Under the pieces are notes generated by a model. That model was not told where the DNA came from. It did not search any database and saw only the letters and a program-made list of their open reading frames with translations. From Clostridium sp. CAG:571 (lineage in GTDB: Bacteria; Bacillota; Clostridia; TANB77; CAG-508), in assembly GCA_000434015.1 (NCBI GenBank), contig HF999523.1:45400-109399 (forward strand): a stretch of DNA of 64,000 bases. Direction: 5' to 3'. Made by a program: the position numbers and the translations under genes. Position 1 is the first letter of the stretch. Every line of letters begins with the position of its first letter. This document shows positions 19,304 through 29,174 of the stretch, one piece after another.

Positions 19304-20266
19304 TTAATTTTCAGATTCTTTATTTGTTATTTCTTCTAAATCTAATAATTCTTGCCATCTTGAATCAACTTCTTTTTGGAATTCTTCTATCATCCATTCA
19401 TTTCCTGGTTTAAACATATGTTTAAATCTTCTTTGAGGTTTTAAAAATTCCTCAATTGGTAGTTTATTCTTTGGCTTATAATTTATCTTATATTTTCCAT
19501 CTATTACTTCATACAAAGGCCAATAACATGTTTCTACAGCAAGTTTTATAATGTCCATTAACATATCTGTAGGATATCCCCATCCTCTAGGACATGGAGT
19601 TAAAACATTTAAAAATGTTGGACCTTCTGTGTATATTGCTTTTTCAGATTTTTCATATAAATCTTTAAAATTATTAAGAGGAGCTGTTTGAGCAACATAA
19701 GGAATATGATGTCCAACCATAACTTTAGTTAAATCTTTTCTGGCTTGCATTTTTCCTGGAATAACAGTTCCGGCTGGAGTTGTTGTTGTGTCTGCAAATT
19801 TTGGAGTTGCAGAAGAACGTTGAATACCAGTATTCATATAAGCACCATTATCATAACATACATATACCATGTCATGACCTCTTTCCATTGCACCAGACAA
19901 ACTTTGAAGACCTATATCATAAGTACCGCCATCACCACCAAATGAAATAAATTTAGTATGCTCATCTTCAGGTAATTTACCTTGTCTTTTTAGAGATTTA
20001 TAAGCAGCTTCAACACCGCTAGCTGTGGCTGCTGTACACTCAAAAGCAGTATGAATAAAAGAATCTGTCCATGCTGTATATGGATAAATAAAAGTAGAAA
20101 CTTCCATACAGCCAGTAGCACAAGATATAACTGCATGGTCATCCTTTTTTAATGCTCTTAAAACCATTCTACCAACTACTGGTGCTCCGCAACCAGCGCA
20201 CATTCTATGACCTGCAGTGAATCTAGAAGGCTTTTCAGCCATTATTTGTTTTAGATTATATGCCAT
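19304..20266 (-). CDS. porB: Pyruvate:ferredoxin oxidoreductase beta subunit
   Basis: Thiamine-diphosphate-binding subunit of 320 residues that decarboxylates pyruvate to acetyl-CoA with transfer of electrons to ferredoxin. It shows the cluster-binding CAGCGAP and the ThDP/Mg site GDGGTYDIG followed by CYDNGAYMNTGIQRS. The start at 20266 has AAAGGA nine bases upstream; an ATG nine bases earlier touches that site. Last gene of a porCDAB operon on this strand. The related 2-oxoisovalerate enzyme cannot be excluded. Confidence 0.9.
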   Translation of the reverse strand: MAYNLKQIMAEKPSRFTAGHRMCAGCGAPVVGRMVLRALKKDDHAVISCATGCMEVSTFIYPYTAWTDSFIHTAFECTAATASGVEAAYKSLKRQGKLPEDEHTKFISFGGDGGTYDIGLQSLSGAMERGHDMVYVCYDNGAYMNTGIQRSSATPKFADTTTTPAGTVIPGKMQARKDLTKVMVGHHIPYVAQTAPLNNFKDLYEKSEKAIYTEGPTFLNVLTPCPRGWGYPTDMLMDIIKLAVETCYWPLYEVIDGKYKINYKPKNKLPIEEFLKPQRRFKHMFKPGNEWMIEEFQKEVDSRWQELLDLEEITNKESEN

Positions 20267-20281
20267 TTTTTTCATTCCTTT

Positions 20282-21466
20282 CTAATTATTTCTTAATCCT
20301 AAATAACGATATGGATTTTCTATTTTTCCTGTAGATACAATTTCTTGTAAATCATCAAAAACGCTTTCTATATCTGTAACTGATACATCTCTACCACCAA
20401 TACCATATATATAATTACACATTGGTACAGTTTTTTTATTTACATACATGCCAGATGTAACGTCTTCAAACAAAGCACCACCAGCGGCGTTTAAAGAATC
20501 AGCTTTATCTAAAACTGCAACAGCCTTTAATCCAGATAATGCCTTTGCAATTTCATCAGATGGAAAAGGTCTAAATACTCTGATTTTTAAAAGACCTGCT
20601 TTTATTCCTTTTTTTCTTAAATTATCTACAACGTATTTAGTTGTACCAGCAGTTGAATTCATACAAACAATTGCAATTTCTGCATCATTTAGTTTATATT
20701 CTTCAAAGAATGAATACTTTCTACCTGTTAATTCTTCAAATTCTTTTGCTACATCCAAAATTACCTTTTTCGCATTTTGCATAGCAACAGATTGTTGATA
20801 TTTATGTTCAAACAAATAAGCTTGTAGGTCAAGAGGGCCAATAGCCATTGGTTCGTTACGATTTAGTAAGTAATGGTCAGGTTTATAAGTTCCAACAAAA
20901 GATTTCACTTTATCATCTTCTAATAATTCTATATTTTCTATAGAGTGAGATGTAATAAATCCATCTTGACAGACCATTAATGGAAGTAATACGTCTTTAT
21001 GTTCGGCAATTTTATGAGCCATTAATAAATTATCATAAGCTTCTTGGTTATTTTCACTAAACAGCATAATCCAACCGCTATCACGAACACCCATTGCGTC
21101 AGAATGATCATTATGTATATTTAAAGGACCTGAAACGGCACGGTTTACAAGTGACATTACAATAGGCAATCTTAAGCTAGAAGCAATATAAATCATTTCC
21201 CACATAAGAGATAAACCATTTGCAGATGTTGCAGTCATAGCTCGTGAACCAGCAGCTTCAGCACCAATACAAGCACTCATTGCACTATGTTCACTTTCTA
21301 CTGCAACAAATTCAGTATCTACTTTGCCATTACTAACAAATGTAGAAAAATATTGTGGTATTTCTGTAGAAGGTGTAATAGGAAAAGCTGCTACGACATC
21401 AGGATTAATTTGTTTCATAGCAATAGCAGCAGCTTCATTACCACTTAAACGTTCTCTAATTCCCAT
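20282..21466 (-). CDS. porA: Pyruvate:ferredoxin oxidoreductase alpha subunit
   Basis: Alpha subunit of 394 residues. It starts with GNEAAAIAMKQINPDVVAAFPITPSTEI, the pyrimidine-binding N-terminal region of the family, and has AVESEHSAMSACIGAEAAG and SANGLSLMWE in the first domain. The C-terminal domain ends with an IYGIGGRDV block typical of pyruvate enzymes. Its ATG follows the porD stop directly (TAA ATG), so the two are translationally coupled; the ribosome site lies inside the end of porD. Confidence 0.92.
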   Translation of the reverse strand: MGIRERLSGNEAAAIAMKQINPDVVAAFPITPSTEIPQYFSTFVSNGKVDTEFVAVESEHSAMSACIGAEAAGSRAMTATSANGLSLMWEMIYIASSLRLPIVMSLVNRAVSGPLNIHNDHSDAMGVRDSGWIMLFSENNQEAYDNLLMAHKIAEHKDVLLPLMVCQDGFITSHSIENIELLEDDKVKSFVGTYKPDHYLLNRNEPMAIGPLDLQAYLFEHKYQQSVAMQNAKKVILDVAKEFEELTGRKYSFFEEYKLNDAEIAIVCMNSTAGTTKYVVDNLRKKGIKAGLLKIRVFRPFPSDEIAKALSGLKAVAVLDKADSLNAAGGALFEDVTSGMYVNKKTVPMCNYIYGIGGRDVSVTDIESVFDDLQEIVSTGKIENPYRYLGLRNN

Positions 21467-21772
21467 TTATTCATTACCTCCTTCATCTTTCATTTTAATT
21501 GCTCCAAAAGGGCAAACTTTTGCACAAACTCCACAACCTTTGCAATAGTCGTAGTTAAAATCTTCTCTTTGTTGATTTTCATTAACAGGAATTGCATCAT
21601 CAGGACATACAGGAAAGCATAATCCACATTGTTTACACTTTTCAGAAATAAAAATAGGTTTTATAGATCTCCAATCGCCTGTTTTAAAACATCTTGCATT
21701 TCCAGCTTCATATATATTTCCACCGATAGTTAATTTATCAGCTGGTGTATGGATATTAATATTATCAGACAT
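21467..21772 (-). CDS. porD: Pyruvate:ferredoxin oxidoreductase delta (ferredoxin-type) subunit
   Basis: Subunit of 101 residues with two 4Fe-4S motifs, CKQCGLCFPVCP and CKGCGVCAKVCP. It passes electrons from the catalytic dimer to soluble ferredoxin. It sits between the gamma and alpha genes in the standard order and overlaps neither. Confidence 0.93.
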   Translation of the reverse strand: MSDNINIHTPADKLTIGGNIYEAGNARCFKTGDWRSIKPIFISEKCKQCGLCFPVCPDDAIPVNENQQREDFNYDYCKGCGVCAKVCPFGAIKMKDEGGNE

Positions 21773-21798
21773 ATATTTAAACTCCCTTTCTTTTGATA

Positions 21799-22380
21799 TT
21801 AATTTATTTTTTTCACTTCTTTTAAAGCTAAAGTTAAAGCTTTCATATTTCCTTCTATAACTTCAGGTTTTTTAGCAAATTTATGTTTAAAAGAACCTTC
21901 CATATCTTTTAAAAGTTCTTCATCTGTCATAACTTTACTAACTTTAACAATTGCAGCAAGCATTGGAGTATTAGGAAAATATTTTCCCAAAGCTTCCATA
22001 GAAACTTTTCTTGCATCAATTGTATATATATCACCACTGTATCCATTTAATACAGAATTTAAATAGTTTGCATCTTTAGTTGTATTAATGACAATTGCAC
22101 CAGATTCTTTTAGACCAGCAGTTACATCTATACTTTCTAAAAGTGTATCATCTACAACAACTACGTAGTCAGGTTTATAAATGTTGCTATGAATACGAAT
22201 TGGTGAGTTACTAATACGGTTATAAGCAGTAATTGGTGCACCCATTCTTTCTGGACCATATTCTGGAAAACCTTGAATATATTTCCCAGTATTAAAAGCA
22301 GCATCAGCAAGTAAAAGAGAAGCTGTTTTAGCACCCTGGCCACCTCTACCATGCCATCTTATTTCTACTAAATCATTCAT
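21799..22380 (-). CDS. porC: Pyruvate:ferredoxin oxidoreductase gamma subunit
   Basis: Subunit of 193 residues that begins EIRWHGRGGQGAKTAS, the hallmark of gamma subunits. It continues with FPEYGPERMGAPITAYNRIS and a C-terminal region with YFPNTPMLAAIVKV. First gene of the operon. AGGAGG lies about 14 bases before the ATG, longer than usual. Confidence 0.93.
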   Translation of the reverse strand: MNDLVEIRWHGRGGQGAKTASLLLADAAFNTGKYIQGFPEYGPERMGAPITAYNRISNSPIRIHSNIYKPDYVVVVDDTLLESIDVTAGLKESGAIVINTTKDANYLNSVLNGYSGDIYTIDARKVSMEALGKYFPNTPMLAAIVKVSKVMTDEELLKDMEGSFKHKFAKKPEVIEGNMKALTLALKEVKKIN

Positions 22381-22440
22381 ATTTAAATTGATAACCTCCT
22401 TAAGTTAAAATATATGATTAAAGTATATGCCTAAAAGCAA

Positions 22441-22649
22441 GGAAAGTCAATACTTAAAGAGGTGATGTTAACACATAAAAGGTATAAAGAAATTTATAAA
22501 ATATAAATTAGTTGAACAAAATCAAATGATACTATATAATTAATCAAGTAAGAAAATAAAAATTTTAGAACAAATATAAATATTTGTTAAATATAGAAAT
22601 TTTAGTAGTGTTTAATAAAAAAATAGATATTCACAAAAAGGAGACAAGA
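22441..22649. other. Divergent intergenic region, no gene seen
   Basis: About 200 AT-rich bases between the por operon and the helicase gene, so promoters for both should lie here. Only the helicase AAAGGAG site (22636-22642) is clear. Confidence 0.4.
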
Positions 22650-25314
22650 ATGTTTGATCAAAATATTAAATTTAAATACACATGGAGACCTTATCAAGAA
22701 AAAGTTTTAAGAGATGTTCAAAAATATATATCAGATGGTAAAGTTAATATTGTTGCAGCACCACGGATCTGGAAAAACTATTTTGGGATTAGAGCTTGCA
22801 AGAAGTCTTGGAAAACCAGTAATGATTTTAGCACCAACTGTTACAATAAAAAATCAGTGGATACAAAGGTTTATTTCATCTTTTACAAATTTTACAGATG
22901 TTCCGGAGTGGATTAGTACCAATATTTACAATTTGAAATTTTTTAATGTAGTTACATATCAAGCACTTCATTATGCTTTTAAAAAGCAAAAAATTAGAAG
23001 TCAAAAAAGTGAAGATACAGATGAAATTGAAGAAAAAGAAGAAGGAATAGAAGATTTAGAAAAAATTAAATCTTACAATTTGATAGAAGAAATTAAAAAA
23101 AATAATATTTCTACAATTGTTTTGGATGAGGCACATCATTTAAAATCAGAATGGTGGAAAAGTTTAAGTAAAGTTATAGAATCTTTAAATAATATAAAAA
23201 TAATTTCTCTAACAGCAACTCCACCATATGATGCAGATTTAAAAACTTGGCAAAGGTATATAGATTTATGTGGAGAAATTGATGCTGAAATATCAGTTCC
23301 AGAATTAGTAACAGTTAATAATTTGTGTCCACATCAAGATTACATATATTTTAATTATCCAAGCAAAGAAGAGCAAGAAAAAGTTGACAATTACAAGATA
23401 AAATTAAAAAAGATATTAGATGATTTGAAAACAAATCAAACTTTTATTAATGCTATAAAAAATCATCCTTATATGAAAACCCCATATAATTATGAAAGTG
23501 AAATATTAGAAAATGTAGAATATTATAGTAGCATGATTATATTTCTAAATAGCTTACAAGAACCAATTAATAAAGAAAATAGAGAGATACTGGGGCATAA
23601 AAATACTATTCCAAAATTGACAATAGAATGGATGGAAATACTTTTAAAAAATATAATTTTAATTGATAGAAAAAATTATTTGAATTATGAAGACGAAATT
23701 TTAAATATAGAAAAAGAATTAAATAAAATAGGTGTTATAGAAAAAAATACATTTTCGTTTTCTGAAAATAAAACTTTAGAAAAATACTTTATAAATAGTA
23801 TAGGAAAATTGGACAGTATTTCAAAGATTGTAGATATTGAATATGAATCACTAAAAGAAAAATTAAGAATGGTTATTTTGACAGACTTTATTAGAAAAGA
23901 ATACTTAGAAACAGATAATATTGAAACAAATAAAATGGGTGTATTTCCAATTTTTAAATCTTTATTAAATAAAAATCCTGAAATAAATTTAGCGGTTTTA
24001 ACAGGAAGTGTTTTTGTAATTCCAAGTAAACTACAAAAAAATATTTATAATATGTGTGAAGAAAATAATATAGATAAAAGAAAAGTAAAATTTAAAAATT
24101 TAATAATTTCAGATAAATATGTACAAGTTGCTATTTCAGATTCAGTGAGAAATAAAGTAATGAATTTAATATCAAAACTATTTGCTGAAGGAAAAATTCA
24201 AATTATTATTGGAACAAAATCATTGCTAGGAGAAGGATGGGATGAACCAAGTATTAATAGTTTAATACTTGCAAGTTTTGTAGGTTCATATATGTTGTCA
24301 AACCAAATGAGAGGAAGAGCAATACGTGTTAATGAAAATCTGAGAAAAACAGCTAATGTTTGGCATTTGGTTTGTGTAACAGAAGATGATGAAAAAGAAA
24401 ATAAAATAAAAAATGCAGATTATGAAATGTTAAAGAGAAGATTTGAAGCATTTTCAGGAATTGGATATGAATCAAATTTAATAGAAAACGGATTAGAAAG
24501 ACTAAATGTAAATCCACCATTTACAAAAGAGAGAGTAGAAGAGTTAAATAAAAATGCTAAAAATTATTCTGTAAAAAGAGAAGAAATGTATGATAGATGG
24601 AAAAATTGTATTCAAAATATGGATGTAAAAAATGCCAAGATGATAGATGAAATTGAAGTTCCAAAAGAAGATAAAATGAAAAAAGCTTGGTTTATAGATT
24701 CAAAATTTGTTATTATTAGTATAATTGCAATAATGGTTTTACTAGGTTTAATATTAGGTTTTTTGAGACTGAAAATTTTATTTGTTTTAATAGAGATGAT
24801 ACTTGGAATGTATATAGCAACTAAAGTTATAAAAATAAAAAGATTAAGTAGCAGTCAAGGAAGTTTGAAAGAGCTTTCAAAAGTTGTGCTAGATTCTCTA
24901 TATAGATGTAAGTTTATAAAAACTGGAAAGTCAAGAATAAAAGTAGTTGTGAGAACTGGTGAAAAAGGGAAGATTAATTGTTATTTAACAGGAGCAACGA
25001 TGCAAGAAAATAATTTGTTTATAGATTCTTTAAAAGAAACATTGGAAAAAACTGTAAATCAAAGATATATACTAGTAAGGTTAAACAAAAAATTAGAAGA
25101 AGCTAATGATTATTATAATGTTCCAACAGTTTTATCACAAAACAAAGAAATGGCAGAAGTATTTTATACATATTTTAAAAATAGGATAGGAAAATGTGAT
25201 TTAATATATACTAAAAATGCAGAAGGTAGAAGATTATTATTGAAAGCTAGAGCAAGTAGTTTGAGTTTAAAAGATAAAATTACAAGAAAACAAGTATATA
25301 GTAATTGGAAATAA
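22650..25314 (+). CDS. SF2 DEAD/DEAH-type helicase with C-terminal membrane helices, read through a CGG +1 frameshift
   Basis: Protein of 887 residues after skipping C at 22764. That restores the Walker A loop APGSGKT (Gly39) within RPYQEKVLRDV...KVNIVAA. In frame 0 only 88 residues would be made. Motif II is LDEAHH (about 159), motif III SLTATPP, and motifs V-VI are GTKSLLGEGWDEPS and SNQMRGRAIRVN. Two or three hydrophobic helices at about 687-735 precede a C-terminal domain of about 150 residues that I do not recognise. A membrane-anchored SF2 translocase is unusual, and the substrate is unknown. No nuclease or methylase gene is adjacent. Confidence 0.85.
22764..22766 (+). other. CGG +1 frameshift site 8 (helicase, Gly39, Walker A)
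   Basis: CCA CGG A is read CCA (C) GGA TCT GGA AAA ACT, which creates the complete P-loop APGSGKT. The frame from ATG 22650 is exact (38 codons). Confidence 0.95.
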
Positions 25315-25354
25315 AATATAAAATTAACATTTTACATAAAGTGTGGCTTTTTGC

Positions 25355-25383
25355 TTGACTTTTTTCCAGTTTCAGGATAATAT
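25355..25383 (+). promoter_or_regulatory. SigA-type promoter for minDE-rodA
   Basis: TTGACT at 25355-25360, a 17-base spacer and TAATAT at 25378-25383, about 60 bases before minD. Confidence 0.6.
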
Positions 25384-25445
25384 ATAATAGTAAGAAATTG
25401 TGACCATAAATAGATTTTTAGTGGTCTAAGGAGGAAAAATAGTTT

Positions 25446-26240
25446 ATGGGAGAAGTTATAGTTGTAACATCCGGAAAAGGTGGAGTAGGAAAAACAACAA
25501 CGACAGCTAATCTAGGATCTGCATTGGCATTAAATGGAAAAAAAGTTGTATTAGTCGATACAGATATTGGACTTAGAAATTTAGATGTAGTAATGGGATT
25601 AGAAAATAGAATAGTATATGATATAGTAGATGTTGTAGAGGAAAAATGCAAATTAAGACAAGCATTAATAAAAGATAAACGTTTTAATGAACTTTTCTTA
25701 CTTCCTGCTGCTCAAACAAGAGATAAAAGTGCTGTAAATGAAGAACAAATGAAAGAACTTACAAGTAAACTAAAAGAAGAATTTGATTATATATTAATAG
25801 ATTGTCCTGCTGGTATAGAGCAAGGTTTTAAAAATGCTATTGCTGGAGCAGATAGAGCAATTGTAGTTACAACAGCAGAAATTTCATCTATACGTGATGC
25901 AGATAGAATAATAGGTCTTTTAGAAGCCTCTGAAATAAGAAATCCAGAGTTGATTATTAACAGATTAAGACCTAATATGGTAAAAAGAGGAGAAATGATG
26001 GATGTTGATGACATCGTTGATTTACTTTCTATAGATTTAATTGGTGTTATACCAGACGATGAATATATTATTACTCAAACTAATAAAGGAGAACCAGCGG
26101 TTTCAAATAAAAAAGCACCTTCAGGAAAAGCTTACTTGGAAATTGCAAGAAGAATATTAGGAGACAATATAGAAGTAACAATTCCAGGAAGAGATGAAGG
26201 CTTTTTTACTAAATTATTAAACTTTTTTAGAAGAAAGTAA
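25446..26240 (+). CDS. minD: Septum-site ATPase MinD
   Basis: Deviant Walker ATPase of 264 residues. On the membrane with ATP it recruits MinC to block polar division. Motifs are SGKGGVGKTT (deviant Walker A), DTDIGLRNLD and DCPAGIEQGF. The C-terminal amphipathic membrane-targeting helix is present (FFTKLLNFFRRK). minE follows 24 bases downstream. No minC is in the window. Strong GGAGG site. Confidence 0.96.
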   Translation: MGEVIVVTSGKGGVGKTTTTANLGSALALNGKKVVLVDTDIGLRNLDVVMGLENRIVYDIVDVVEEKCKLRQALIKDKRFNELFLLPAAQTRDKSAVNEEQMKELTSKLKEEFDYILIDCPAGIEQGFKNAIAGADRAIVVTTAEISSIRDADRIIGLLEASEIRNPELIINRLRPNMVKRGEMMDVDDIVDLLSIDLIGVIPDDEYIITQTNKGEPAVSNKKAPSGKAYLEIARRILGDNIEVTIPGRDEGFFTKLLNFFRRK

Positions 26241-26264
26241 TTACAAATTTGGAGGAAAATAAAC

Positions 26265-26903
26265 ATGTTTGATGGTATAATAAATTTTTTTAAAAAGTTT
26301 GGAAAAACTGAACAAGAAGAAGTTAAGTCAAAAGATACAGCAAAAGAAAGATTGCATTTAGTTCTTATGCAGGACAGAGCAAATGTTTCAGCAGACTTTT
26401 TAGAAATGATGAAACAAGAAATAATTGATGTAATAAAAAAATATATTACTGTAGATGAAAATGAAATAGATGTTAGATTAACAAATAAAACAAATGATGA
26501 TGGAACTTCTGGTGCACCTGCATTATATGCTAACATACCAATAGTTAGTATAAAAAATGAAAATAAAAGTGCCATAGAAAAAGAAGTAAATAAAAAGGAA
26601 GAATCAAAAAGAGAAGAGAAACAATCTAATGAAAGCGAAAGTGAAGAATTAAAAAAAGATGCAAAAGGTACCGAGAAAAAAATAAAAAATAATAACGATA
26701 AAGAAGAACTAAAAAAAGATTCAGAAAAAGAAAATAATATAGAAGTTAAAAAAATAGAAAATAAAGAAGAAAATCAATCTGAAAGCAATGAAGAGGATAC
26801 ATCTGAAAAAGAGAAAACTGAAAAAAAATCAAAAACAGTAAAAAAAGTAACAACTAAAAAAGGTACTAAAAAGGTTGCATCAAAAAAGAAAACAAATGCT
26901 TAA
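26265..26903 (+). CDS. minE: MinE topological specificity factor with long Lys/Glu tail
   Basis: The first 90 or so residues are MinE: an N-terminal membrane-binding FFKKFGK, the MinD-contact helix KERLHLVLMQDRANVS and the dimerisation domain (KKYITVDENEIDVRL). MinE is normally about 90 residues. Here another 115 or more follow, first Glu/Lys/Ser-rich, then ending in a basic Lys/Thr-rich run that looks like a histone-H1-type nucleic-acid-binding tail. The frame is continuous to the stop, with no CGG. The tail's role is unknown; membrane, DNA or ribosome tethering are possible. Confidence 0.88.
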   Translation: MFDGIINFFKKFGKTEQEEVKSKDTAKERLHLVLMQDRANVSADFLEMMKQEIIDVIKKYITVDENEIDVRLTNKTNDDGTSGAPALYANIPIVSIKNENKSAIEKEVNKKEESKREEKQSNESESEELKKDAKGTEKKIKNNNDKEELKKDSEKENNIEVKKIENKEENQSESNEEDTSEKEKTEKKSKTVKKVTTKKGTKKVASKKKTNA

Positions 26904-26925
26904 ATAAAATTGGAGATTGTAAAAT

Positions 26926-28032
26926 ATGAAGAAAAGAATATTAAAAAATATCGAGTGGGGTATTCTAATTTGTACTGTTCTATTAATTGGAATAGGGATG
27001 GTAGCTTTATATTCAGCAACTCAAAGTTCAGGATTTGATGAATTAAAAAAACAAGCAATGTGGTTAATAATTAGTATACCAATAGTTATACTGATTATTT
27101 CTATTGATTATGAAACTATAGTTAAATTTTCACCAATTGGTTATGGAATAATACTTGTATTACTAGTGTTAGTATTATTTACCACACCAGTTAATGGTGC
27201 TACAAGTTGGTTCGAAATAGGACCATTTTCTTTTCAACCAGCAGAATTTGCAAAAGTATTTGTAATACTTTTGTTAGCAAAAGGGATTACTAAAGCGCAA
27301 GAACAAGAAAAATCAGATATAAGTAAACCTAAAAAACTTTTTTTGGTATTATTAATTGTAATGGTTCCTGTTTTACTTATTATAAAACAACCAGATTATG
27401 GAACTGCTTTAGCTTTTTTAGTTGCAACTGTATGCATGCTGTTTGCTTCAGGAATTAATAAAAAGTATATAATAGGAGCAATTGTATCTGTTATAATTGT
27501 TATTCCATTATTATATTTTTTTGTATTACCTGAACATGCAAAAACAAGAATTGATGTTTTTTTAAATCCAAATTTAGATCCAAGAGGTTCTGGATATAAT
27601 GTTATACAATCTAAACTTGCAATAGGTGCAGGTCAGCTTTTGGGAATGGGAATTACTAAAGGAAACCAAACTCAGTTAGGATTCTTATATCCAAAAACAA
27701 CAGATTTTATTTTTTCGGTAATAGGAGAGGAAATGGGATTTATAGTTGGTGCAGGTATTATTGTGCTATATGTTATATTAATTACAAAAGCTATTAATAT
27801 AGCTAAAACAGCTAAAGATGACTTAGGTGCATATATTGCAATAGGAATTACAGGGATATTTTTATTTCATATGGTTGAAAATATAGGAATGACAATGGGA
27901 CTTCTACCAATAACTGGTGTACCACTTCCATTTGTTAGTTATGGAGGAAGTTCGTTGTTAACAAATCTTATATTGGTAGGATTATTGTTAAATATAAGTG
28001 GAAGAAGAAAAAAAACATTATTTATAGAATAG
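26926..28032 (+). CDS. SEDS-family glycosyltransferase (RodA/FtsW)
   Basis: Polytopic membrane protein of 368 residues with about ten helices. SEDS proteins polymerise lipid II into glycan strands with a partner class B PBP. Conserved blocks include NGATSWFEIGPFSFQPAEFAK, LIIKQPDYGTA with the catalytic-region Asp, and the C-terminal GVPLPFVSYGGSS. It is shorter at the N-terminus than FtsW, and its place after minDE favours RodA, as in many Clostridia. RodA versus FtsW is not proven. GGAG precedes the ATG at a short distance. Confidence 0.9.
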   Translation: MKKRILKNIEWGILICTVLLIGIGMVALYSATQSSGFDELKKQAMWLIISIPIVILIISIDYETIVKFSPIGYGIILVLLVLVLFTTPVNGATSWFEIGPFSFQPAEFAKVFVILLLAKGITKAQEQEKSDISKPKKLFLVLLIVMVPVLLIIKQPDYGTALAFLVATVCMLFASGINKKYIIGAIVSVIIVIPLLYFFVLPEHAKTRIDVFLNPNLDPRGSGYNVIQSKLAIGAGQLLGMGITKGNQTQLGFLYPKTTDFIFSVIGEEMGFIVGAGIIVLYVILITKAINIAKTAKDDLGAYIAIGITGIFLFHMVENIGMTMGLLPITGVPLPFVSYGGSSLLTNLILVGLLLNISGRRKKTLFIE

Positions 28033-28048
28033 ATAAAGGAAGGTAAAA

Positions 28049-29026
28049 ATGTATATAAAGCCTTTAAAAATAGGAAATGTAAATTTAGAAAATAATATAT
28101 TATTAGCACCAATGGCAGGGATAACAGACCTGCCATTTAGAATGATATGTAAAAAATTTGGACCATCTTTAGTATGTACAGAAATGGTAAGTGCAAAAGC
28201 TCTTTTTTATGGTGATGAAAAAACTAAAAAATTATTAAATACAAAAAACGAGAAAAGACCAATTGCAGTTCAAATATTCGGCAGTGATATAGAGTCTATG
28301 GTATATGCTACGAAATATTTACAAGATAAAGCCGATATAATTGATATAAATATGGGATGCCCAGCACCGAAAGTTGTAAAAAATGGTGATGGAAGCAAGT
28401 TATTATTAGATCTTAAATTAGTAGAAAAGATAGTTAAAAATGTTGTTAAAGAGTCAAAAATACCAGTAACAGTAAAAATAAGAAAAGGATGGAATGAAGA
28501 AAATATTGTTGCAGTAGAAGCTGCAAAAGTTATAGCAGATTCTGGAGCTTCAGCAATTACAATTCATGGGAGAACAAGAGCAGAATTTTATTCTGGTGTT
28601 GCAGATTGGGATATAATAAAAGCTGTAAAAGAAAGTGTAACTATACCAGTAATAGGAAATGGAGATATAAAATCACCAGAAGATGCTTTAGAAATTTTTA
28701 AGAAGACTAATGTAGATGGGATAATGATAGGAAGAGCTACATTAGGAAATCCGTGGATTTTTAAAAACATTATAGAATATTTAGAAAAAGGAAAATATGA
28801 TAACAATTTTCCAAGCAATGAAGAAAAATTAAAACTAATAATAGAACACATAAATATGGAAGTTGAAGAAAAAGGTGAAGATATAGGAATAAAGGAAATG
28901 AGAAAACATCTTGGTTGGTATATAAAAAATTTAAAAGATGCAAGTAAAATAAGAGAAAAAGTAAATACATTAAAAACTAGACAAGAGGTAATAGATTGTC
29001 TGGAAGAATACTTTAGTGTAATATGA
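28049..29026 (+). CDS. tRNA-dihydrouridine synthase (Dus)
   Basis: FMN-dependent reductase of 325 residues that makes dihydrouridine in the tRNA D-loop. Motifs are LAPMAGITDLPFR, CTEMVSAKAL, DINMGCPAPKVVKNGDGS (catalytic Cys in GCP) and VTIHGRTRAEFYSG, plus an FMN phosphate region GNGDI...GIMIGRATLGNPWIF. A C-terminal helical tRNA-binding domain follows. Closest in pattern to bacterial DusB. It sits 16 bases after the SEDS gene, probably co-transcribed, and ends in TGA. Confidence 0.93.
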   Translation: MYIKPLKIGNVNLENNILLAPMAGITDLPFRMICKKFGPSLVCTEMVSAKALFYGDEKTKKLLNTKNEKRPIAVQIFGSDIESMVYATKYLQDKADIIDINMGCPAPKVVKNGDGSKLLLDLKLVEKIVKNVVKESKIPVTVKIRKGWNEENIVAVEAAKVIADSGASAITIHGRTRAEFYSGVADWDIIKAVKESVTIPVIGNGDIKSPEDALEIFKKTNVDGIMIGRATLGNPWIFKNIIEYLEKGKYDNNFPSNEEKLKLIIEHINMEVEEKGEDIGIKEMRKHLGWYIKNLKDASKIREKVNTLKTRQEVIDCLEEYFSVI

Positions 29027-29035
29027 ATATAAATT

Positions 29036-29062
29036 AAAAGAATAGAATTTATCTATTCTTTT
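29036..29062 (+). terminator. Rho-independent terminator after dus
   Basis: An 11-bp stem (29036-29046 with 29052-29062) has a 5-base loop and T run. Confidence 0.75.
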
Positions 29063-29174
29063 TTTATATAATAAGAAAATTTTTGAACATCCTATTATAT
29101 AAAAAAGTTTTGCTAAACATTGTGTAAAAAATGTTAAAGCTTTATTATACTTATATAAAAGGAGAATGACCAAA

